DNA of 64,000 nucleotides from Microvelia longipes (lineage: Eukaryota; Arthropoda; Insecta; Hemiptera; Veliidae). Positions 56,428 through 64,000 of the stretch are shown piece by piece. The DNA is taken from the NCBI GenBank assembly GCA_018340805.1, contig JACMZG010001870.1, forward strand, positions 54,001,573 to 54,065,572, written 5' to 3'. Both the position numbers and the translations under genes were made by a program. Below the pieces are notes generated by a model. That model made no database searches. It saw only the letters and a program-made list of their open reading frames with translations, and was not told the DNA's origin. Position 1 is the first letter of the stretch; every line of letters starts with the position of its first letter.

Positions 56428-59400
56428 TGTGGGGTTCAAGCGTATGTGCTCTATTATGACAGCACCAATAACCAAATATCTGAGGGAATTTTAAGTTGGC
56501 TTTACGTTGGCAGGTACTCATGGAGTACTTGACAACTACCTGAAATAAAATACAAGTGGCTGCAAATTCAGATTGAGGGTGAATAAAATGGGTCGTACAC
56601 AATATTTTAGCAGAGTACAGTTTAATTAAATTTTTTATAAGTTACAACGTTACAAAAGTTTTTTAGTTTGATACAGCTCAGACTTATATTAAGTTTACAG
56701 ACAAGGAATAGGGTTAACATATGTGTACTTGTAATATAATGATTTGTTCTTTTATTCTTTTACAATATGATTTTATTTATCTTTTCTCTTGAGATAAATG
56801 TTAGTGTAATGTGTGTAACAAAACTGTTAATTAAATATAAACCAAAATATAACAGAGGGTATATTTGATGGTGCTTTCGTTAAAATCCAGAAAGTAAAAA
56901 TACTTCAAAGCAAACTAAAGAGATAAAGTAAAAATAGATACAATGTAATCTGGATAAAAAGAGGACAAAATCTAAATTTTATTTATTTATAAGTGTATAT
57001 ATATTATTTATTTACTTATTTTTTTTTTAAGAATTCTATAATATATCTTGTGCCAAAGAGGAAAGCACTATCAAGTATATAACTTAATCTACTCACTTCC
57101 TCACTCACTCACTCATATGCTCATTACTAATCTAAATTTCTAATTGTTAATTATTTATTAAATTTGGAAAATAAGATTACTCGATGATCACTTGATAATA
57201 TACTATTATCCTGATGATGAAATTAAATGTTTAAGTTCATAACCTGACGTTTAAAGAAAGAAGGTATTTAAGTTCCTGATCTGTTGATCCAAATTTACCG
57301 ATACCACTACTGTGAGAATCCCAGCGGGTCAGCGCCTCAGGGGAAGGAGATCGCTGGTCGTCTCCTGAAGGCTGGTCGGCTCGGCTCTGTCAGGGGGTGT
57401 ACATCCAATGAAACGGTAAGAAAGCAATAAGCCGGTGTAGAAATAAACGGCGTAGAAAATACGACGTAGAAATATACGGTGTATCAATCCTGGCAACAGA
57501 TACACCCAAAAACATTAGCTTCTGAACACAACAACGGTATGATACACATAGGTGAAGAAAATTTAACATGATATAGATGATATGTAAGACTCTTACCAAA
57601 TGAAGTCCCAAGGACAAGGCAGTAAATCTACATTAAACTCTTTGTTGCATCAATTCATCCGACATCCTGCTCGTTCGATCTATAACCAAAATCCATAACT
57701 GTATGAGTCGTTGTATAAAGACAAAATTAACTTCGGAGTTTTTTCAAAGAAAGGTCAAAATATGAATGAATTTACTAATTTACTTCGACAAATACATAAA
57801 TTAGACTTGTCTCTCCATGAGACTTGAACGGAATCTGTACGCTACAGGTGGTCGTACAATTAGAAGAAGATTTTGCCAACAATAAACTTCTACAATGTTC
57901 GGAAAATGACAAAAAAGACTTGAAAGCTTACCTGTAATTATATTTCCACACTGCTTGAGTCATAAAAATCATTTAAAACATTTATAAAAACAAAATTAAG
58001 TTGGGAGTAAAACGACGCATTTCGTTTCTGATGGCGATCTGGCTGGAAAAATAAAATTTTATGCGTGGAAGCGTAATTGACCAATCAGAGAACGACAACT
58101 CACACGGATCGGCAGAAAAAAGACGTACGAAACAAGGATCTTCAAATAGACGCAGAAAATGGTGACTGAAATGCGTACAGATGGTTTACAAAAATTCCTA
58201 TTTTATTTATTCTATATTAACGTTNNNNNNNNNNNNNNNNNNNNNNNNNNNNNNNNNNNNNNNNNNNNNNNNNNNNNNNNNNNNNNNNNNNNNNNNNNNN
58301 NNNNNNNNNNNNNNNNNNNNNNNNNNNNNNNNNNNNNNNNNNNNNNNNNNNNNNNNNNNNNNNNNNNNNNNNNNNNNNNNNNNNNNNNNNNNNNNNNNNN
58401 NNNNNNNNNNNNNNNNNNNNNNNNNNNNNNNNNNNNNNNNNNNNNNNNNNNNNNNNNNNNNNNNNNNNNNNNNNNNNNNNNNNNNNNNNNNNNNNNNNNN
58501 NNNNNNNNNNNNNNNNNNNNNNNNNNNNNNNNNNNNNNNNNNNNNNNNNNNNNNNNNNNNNNNNNNNNNNNNNNNNNNNNNNNNNNNNNNNNNNNNNNNN
58601 NNNNNNNNNNNNNNNNNNNNNNNNNNNNNNNNNNNNNNNNNNNNNNNNNNNNNNNNNNNNNNNNNNNNNNNNNNNNNNNNNNNNNNNNNNNNNNNNNNNN
58701 NNNNNNNNNNNNNNNNNNNNNNNNNNNNNNNNNNNNNNNNNNNNNNNNNNNNNNNNNNNNNNNNNNNNNNNNNNNNNNNNNNNNNNNNNNNNNNNNNNNN
58801 NNNNNNNNNNNNNNNNNNNNNNNNNNNNNNNNNNNNNNNNNNNNNNNNNNNNNNNNNNNNNNNNNNNNNNNNNNNNNNNNNNNNNNNNNNNNNNNNNNNN
58901 NNNNNNNNNNNNNNNNNNNNNNNNNNNNNNNNNNNNNNNNNNNNNNNNNNNNNNNNNNNNNNNNNNNNNNNNNNNNNNNNNNNNNNNNNNNNNNNNNNNN
59001 NNNNNNNNNNNNNNNNNNNNNNNNNNNNNNNNNNNNNNNNNNNNNNNNNNNNNNNNNNNNNNNNNNNNNNNNNNNNNNNNNNNNNNNNNNNNNNNNNNNN
59101 NNNNNNNNNNNNNNNNNNNNNNNNNNNNNNGGTCAGCGCCTCAGGGGAAGGAGATCGCTGGTCGTCTCCTGAAGGCTGGTCGGCTCGGCTCTGTCAGGGG
59201 GTGTACATCCAATGAAACGGTAAGAAAGCAATAAGCCGGTGTAGAAAATAAACGGCGTAGAAAAATACGACGTAGAAATATACGGTGTATCAATCCTGGC
59301 AACAGATACACCCAAAAACATTAGCTTCTGAACACAACAACGGTATGATACACATAGGTGAAGAAAATTTAACATGATATAGATGATATGTAAGACTCTT

Positions 59401-60950
59401 ACCAAATGAAGTCCCAAGGACAAGGCAGTAAATCTACATTAAACTCTTGTTGCATCAATTCATCCGACATCCTCGTTCGATCTATAACCAAAATCCATAA
59501 CTGTATGAGTCGTTGTATAAAGACAAAAATTAACTTCGGAGAGTTTGCTTTCAAAGAAGAGGTCAAAATATGAATGAATTTACTAATTTACTTCGACAAA
59601 TACATAAATTAGACTTGTCTCTCCATGAGACTTGAACGGAATCTGTACGCTACAGGTGGTCGTACAATTAGAAGAAGATTTTGCCAACAATAAACTTCTA
59701 CAATGTTCGGAAAATGACAAAAAACTTGAAAGCTTACCTGTAATTATATTTCCACACTGCTTGAGTCATAAAAATCATTTAAAACATTTATAAAAACAAA
59801 ATTAAGTTGGGAGTAAAACGACGCATTTCGTTTCTGATGGCGATCTGGCTGGAAAAATAAAATTTTATGCGTGGAAGCGTAATTGACCAATCAGAGAACG
59901 ACAACTCACACGGATCGGCAGAAAAAAGACGTACGAAACAAGGATCTTCAAATAGACGCAGAAAATGGTGACTGAAATGCGTACAGATGGTTTACAAAAT
60001 TCCTATTTTATTTATTCTATATTAACGTTCAACTTAAAAATTTATTTATTACAATTTATTTATGTATTTTATCTATTTACTAAATTTATGTACTTATATT
60101 TTTATTTATTTATGAATCAAGTCAGGTAACACTGGATCCCCAAAACAAGATGGCCAAAAAATAATAATGGCGTCGACAGAAAAATAAATATAAACCACGA
60201 AACATGGTTAAGTTTACATCAATAAAATTTATAATTTATTACTTTATAATGGTTATTTAAATTTATTAATAAAAGTAGAAAAATTAGGTGAATGTGAAAT
60301 CATAAAGTTTATAAATCGCAGTATTTAAATACGTAAGTAGGCAAAAATGTTCATTCACGAATTTAAATGAAGTAATTTCACATTGATGTGATTTCTCTAC
60401 TTTCTTATAGAACAAGTCCTATCGGACTTTACATAACACCTCAGGTTAATTAGGAAATTTTTTGTCGGAGCAAAAAATTTGTAATTAACTTATGCAGGGG
60501 TAAATTACTGGAAATTAAAGCTTAAAATGAATTTAACTACAAAAGCTACAGACAATCAGCAATAAAAATTCTTCAGGTTAGAAGCTTTGTCAGAAAAATA
60601 TGATAAATTAATGTACTCTACAAAAAAAAAAAAAGTCAAATAATTATAAATGATAATTTCAATAATAATAACACCAGAAACGAGACGATTACTTCCTAAA
60701 CTTAATTTACTTATTTAAGTATATGTATATACATATATATATATATAATCAATTTACATTTATCTATTTATTTATTTTTTCCCCGGGATGTATCCAAAAG
60801 TCATTCTTATAATATAAAGAAAATTGAAAGATATTTACATAATTCCTAAATTCTAAAAAATATTAAGACATAGCAAGTGATATTTTACATTTTTAAAGAC
60901 ATAGTTGAGATTCAAATAGACAAGTAATACTCACCTTTAAAACTCGACAG
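56428..60950 (-). repeat. LTR sequence shared by Gypsy-1 (5') and Gypsy-2 (3'), with gap
   Basis: 56428-58224 matches the first ~1.8 kb of the LTR at 48333. After the N gap, 59131-60950 matches LTR sequence from 49232 onward. Thus 57327-58224 and about 59131-60029 are the same part of the LTR given twice. Either there are two LTRs with ends missing in the gap, or one LTR whose flanking contigs overlap by ~898 bp and were not merged. Confidence 0.75.
58225..59130. other. Assembly gap, 906 N
   Basis: Run of N. Sequence on both sides is LTR of the same element, so the gap is at a repeat and its stated length need not be real. Frames that run through the N are artefacts. Confidence 1.
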
Positions 60951-60980
60951 GGGTTTGAATAAGAGGAGTCTTAAATGCCT

Positions 60981-63640
60981 TTAACATAGATGTGTGGTAA
61001 CGACCTTTTTTCCATCTTCGTCCAAAAGTACATAAATAGGGTCCTTGGATTGCTCGCCTATCCTGTATGGGCCTTCAAACCTAGGAAGAAATTTTGCTGT
61101 CACACCTTTATCCGCTTCACTAACACATAATGCTTTGACTAATACTAAATCTTCTGTACAAAAACTGGTTTTAATTTTATTTCTAGCAAAACGTTCATTT
61201 CTCTTCTGAGCAGCCCTTCTGATGTTTTCATTAATACTTTCCTGACTTTGATGTTCTATATTAGGTATTTCTCTAGGTAAGAAAGGTACCCATTTCCTTT
61301 CCGGTGGATTACCAAACTGGGCAAATATAGGAGTACACTTTGTGGTACTATGATGGGTTTCATTGATGGTATTCTCTATATCCTGTAAGACGGTCGGCCA
61401 AAGACTGTGTTTGTGGGATATCAGAACTCTGAAGGCATTACCCATATCTTTATTGATCCTTTCAGCGATGTTTGATTGCGGGTGCGAACAGGTGTTAGTA
61501 TGTCTTATTTTATTCTCTTCTAAAAATTTCGACCATTTATGCGACACGAATTGCGTACCATTGTCCGTTAAAATAGTCTCTACATTTCCCACTTCTCGAA
61601 GGTATGTTTGTAAACATTTGATGGCGTTAAACGTTGTTTCCTTTGTAATGGCGAAAAGTCGTGTATACTTAGAGAAATTGTCAACAATCACTAAGATGTA
61701 CTGCATACCGGATCTGCCTTTAATGAGAGGGCCATAAAAATCCGCTGATACAACTTGACCAGGACGCTGAGCTACAATGCTAGACCAAGGTGCGTAACAT
61801 ATACGATTCGGGTCTTTACAAAGCTGACACTTACGACACCTAGTAATGAAGTCAAAACATGTTTTTTCAATCTTTTGCAGTAAAAATATTCTTTGATAGC
61901 AGAATAACATTTATTGATCCCACAGTGACAATATTGCCAATGCAAACGAGAAATTAGCTTAATGATGATATTTTCGGGAATTACTAACTTGGTCTGTCCA
62001 TTTTGGTTAGCATACAAGATATCATTCCATAGCTCAAAATGTTGATTTTCTTCTAAATTGTTCTTAATATTAACACAAAATGGGTCTAAATTCTGGTATT
62101 CTTTGATGTTGGTTAAAAATTCATATTCATTTTCTTCCTCATTAATATGGTTAATAACGAAATTTTGGCTATTAATGGAACTGTTCTCAATATTCCTACT
62201 TAAAACATCCGGTCCAGTATTTGACTTGCCTTCAATGTAAACAAACTCGCAATCTAAGGATTGTAAGAAAAGCAACCAACGTGAAACTCTGGCAGTTGGA
62301 CTCTTACACGATTGTATATAGGTTAATCCCTTATGGTCAGTAATGACGTAAAACTTTGAATGAGCCAGCCACGTATAGAACTTTTTTATGGCATAGATAC
62401 AACTGAGGAGTTCGAGCTCAGTAATCGAGTGGGTAATCTCTGTAGTTTAAGCAATTGAAGCGAGTGCAATGACTTTTAAATTTCCTGAAGCATCCTTCTG
62501 ACTCAAACTGGCTCCCAAGGCAAAACCTGAAGCATCCGCATGAACATAAAATGGTTCTTTGAAGTTGGGGTGATTTAATTGAATTTCCTCTGTAAACAGG
62601 TTCTTTACATCTTGAAAGGCTTTATCGCATGCTGAGTCCCACTTCCATCTAACTTTTTTTTTAAAAGATGGTTAAGACCACTGAGACAGTGTGCAAGGCG
62701 ATTAGTAAAACGGGAGTAGAACATGACTAGTCCTATGAACGACTTTAGAGTTTTCCTACTGTGAGGAACAGGAAATTTATGAATCGCTTTAATCTTCTCA
62801 CTGTCAGGCTTAACAGATTTATTACCAATGATGAATCCTAAATATTTCACCTCACTCCTGAAGAAATTTGATTTTGATAAATTTAAAGTAACATTATGCT
62901 TCTTAAAACAGCTGAATAATCTCTTAAGTATCTCAATATGTTGTTCGAATGTTGAGCCTAAACATAAAATGTCGTCTATATACTGTAGAATATACTTCTC
63001 CAGGTCACGTGGTATCACACATCCTAAACCTCTGATGAGGGCTGATAACGACGATTTTAACCCGAATGGGACACGGCAAAACTGATACGTTCTTCCTTTC
63101 CATACAAACGCAGTAAAATGGCGATGAGCTTCATCTAACGGAATTTGCCAAAATGAATGACGTAAATCAATAGTGGATAAAAACTTGGTATTTTCGCAGC
63201 GTTGAAAAATTTGCTCTATAGTAGGTGGCATGTCGTGATCCGATAAGGACATATTGTTTAAAAATCTAGCATCCAAGCACACACGGATCGAATTGTCTTT
63301 TTTAGCAGCGACGACGATGGGGTTTATGTAGGAACTCGTTGAGGATTCTATAATACCCTGTTGGAGCATCTTTTGGATTTCTTCATCCACCTTATCCATA
63401 CTAGCAAACGGTATCGGGTAGCTTTTATAAAATAAGGGATTTCATCTTTAATCTTCAATTTATGAACGTATTCTTGGATACAACCAACACGATCTTCAAA
63501 TAAGGTTTTATTTTCTAAGAGTAGCTTTCTAAAAATTGTTCGCTGTTTGTTATTTAAATTAGAAATTCCATCAACAGTTCGCTGTATTTCTTCTTCAACG
63601 GTATCCTGGTTAATGAGTGCAGGTTGGTAGTTCAAATGAT
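60981..63640 (-). pseudogene. Gypsy-2 pol: RT, RNase H, integrase (broken elsewhere)
   Basis: RT (62605-63399) is continuous here and keeps the stretch deleted in Gypsy-1 (NPIVVAAKKDNSIRVCLDA), with LQYIDDIL and KYLGFIIGN in the same frame. Integrase (60981-61910) keeps YILVIVDNFSKYTRLF, lost in Gypsy-1, but has its own small deletions near 61860 and 61490, and its tail is altered near 61010. RNase H (about 62276-62600) is shifted near 62450. So the two copies are broken at different sites. Confidence 0.8.
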
Positions 63641-64000
63641 GTTTTCTTAAATTGTTAATCTTAATAGTTGAATAGTGGGTTGAAATACAAAAGAGGTTTC
63701 CTTTATCCCATCTTGATTCGTAGTAAAAATAAATTTTAAATTTTTGAAGTCCAAGTTTCCTTTAACCGCATACAAAAGTCTATCCCTAAAATGCATTTCT
63801 CTGCTAGTAAGGTATGATCAAAAAATTTACTGTCAAAGAAGAAATTCCTATCTTGAGATCCAAAAAGACTTGCTCCTTCACTTTATATTTCTTTTTTGTC
63901 GCAGCTCCTGACACAGTAATACCTTTCAACGGCACCTTACAAATAGTTTTATCTTTACCAAAAGATTTATAAAAATATTCTTCATTTATACAAGAAATTT
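63641..64000 (-). pseudogene. Gypsy-2 protease region, partial and frameshifted
   Basis: Counterpart of about 53720-54090 in Gypsy-1. One-base differences near 63675, 63775 and 63810 break the frame that is open in Gypsy-1. The active-site Asp segment lies just past the window end. Confidence 0.65.

Larger units (their letters stand above)
60951..64000 (-). mobile_element. Gypsy-2 internal region, runs off the window
   Basis: Second copy of the pol half of Gypsy-1, same orientation, directly after the shared LTR. It differs from the first mainly by short indels and a few substitutions. Gag lies beyond the window. The tandem LTR-internal-LTR-internal layout could come from unequal recombination between LTRs or from assembly of two alleles in a row. 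Confidence 0.75.

Noticed and set aside
57390..57617. 75-codon frame in the Gypsy LTR (also at 59133-59423)
   Set aside because: Lies inside the LTR, differs between copies because of indels, and has no env-like or other motif.
58159..59215. Two long frames across the gap
   Set aside because: They consist almost entirely of N.

Overview
This is a eukaryotic, AT-rich stretch of repeat DNA. It is most likely from an insect or other arthropod: it carries BEL/Pao, long-LTR Ty3/Gypsy and Copia elements, a Copia primer site complementary to the anticodon region of initiator tRNA-Met, LINEs with PHD-finger ORF1s, and short TA-flanked inverted-repeat elements. I found no convincing host gene, rRNA, functional tRNA or CRISPR array. 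The window is almost entirely transposons inserted into one another and into a minisatellite. A 906-base N gap and many one- or two-base indels between near-identical copies point to a draft long-read assembly.

Region 1 (1-15 kb). A pair of ~1.5 kb inverted arms (2035-3559 and 10046-11516), flanked by TA, surrounds a loop. The loop holds a tRNA-derived SINE (minus strand, near-perfect 12-bp TSD). The SINE in turn holds a complete Copia element (4683-9619) with two 225-bp LTRs identical by eye, a 5-bp TSD and one uninterrupted 1313-residue Gag-Pol frame. This is the only element here that looks potentially autonomous. Two adjacent inverted-repeat elements, a 148-bp tandem repeat, a long (TA)n tract and a 5'-truncated LINE tail follow.

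Region 2 (15.3-22.2 kb). A MITE lies beside LINE A (RT plus RNase H). LINE A is split inside RT motif B by LINE B (PHD ORF1, endonuclease, RT), whose frames are broken.

Region 3 (22.7-38.0 kb). A 42-bp minisatellite totals about 7 kb in five blocks, interrupted by insertions. A hAT-type element (8-bp TSD) contains repeat X, which contains LINE D. A PHD-only half-LINE (6-bp TSD) follows. LINE C is in two pieces whose order and flanking satellite orientation fit a twin-primed insertion plus a later inversion; its 5' piece carries a second copy of X.

Region 4 (38.0-48.3 kb). Fragments of LINE E, a 5'-truncated Copia, and two BEL/Pao gag regions facing each other. One gag region is broken by a small inverted-repeat element. 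Then come ~4.5 kb of T-rich non-coding DNA including a 929-bp tandem duplication.

Region 5 (48.3-64 kb). A minus-strand Ty3/Gypsy element with LTRs of about 2.5 kb is followed by a second internal region of the same element across a shared LTR and the N gap. The two pol copies carry different lesions.

The genes do not form a pathway; each belongs to the life cycle of its own element. The main biological content is the order of insertions and the structural repeats.
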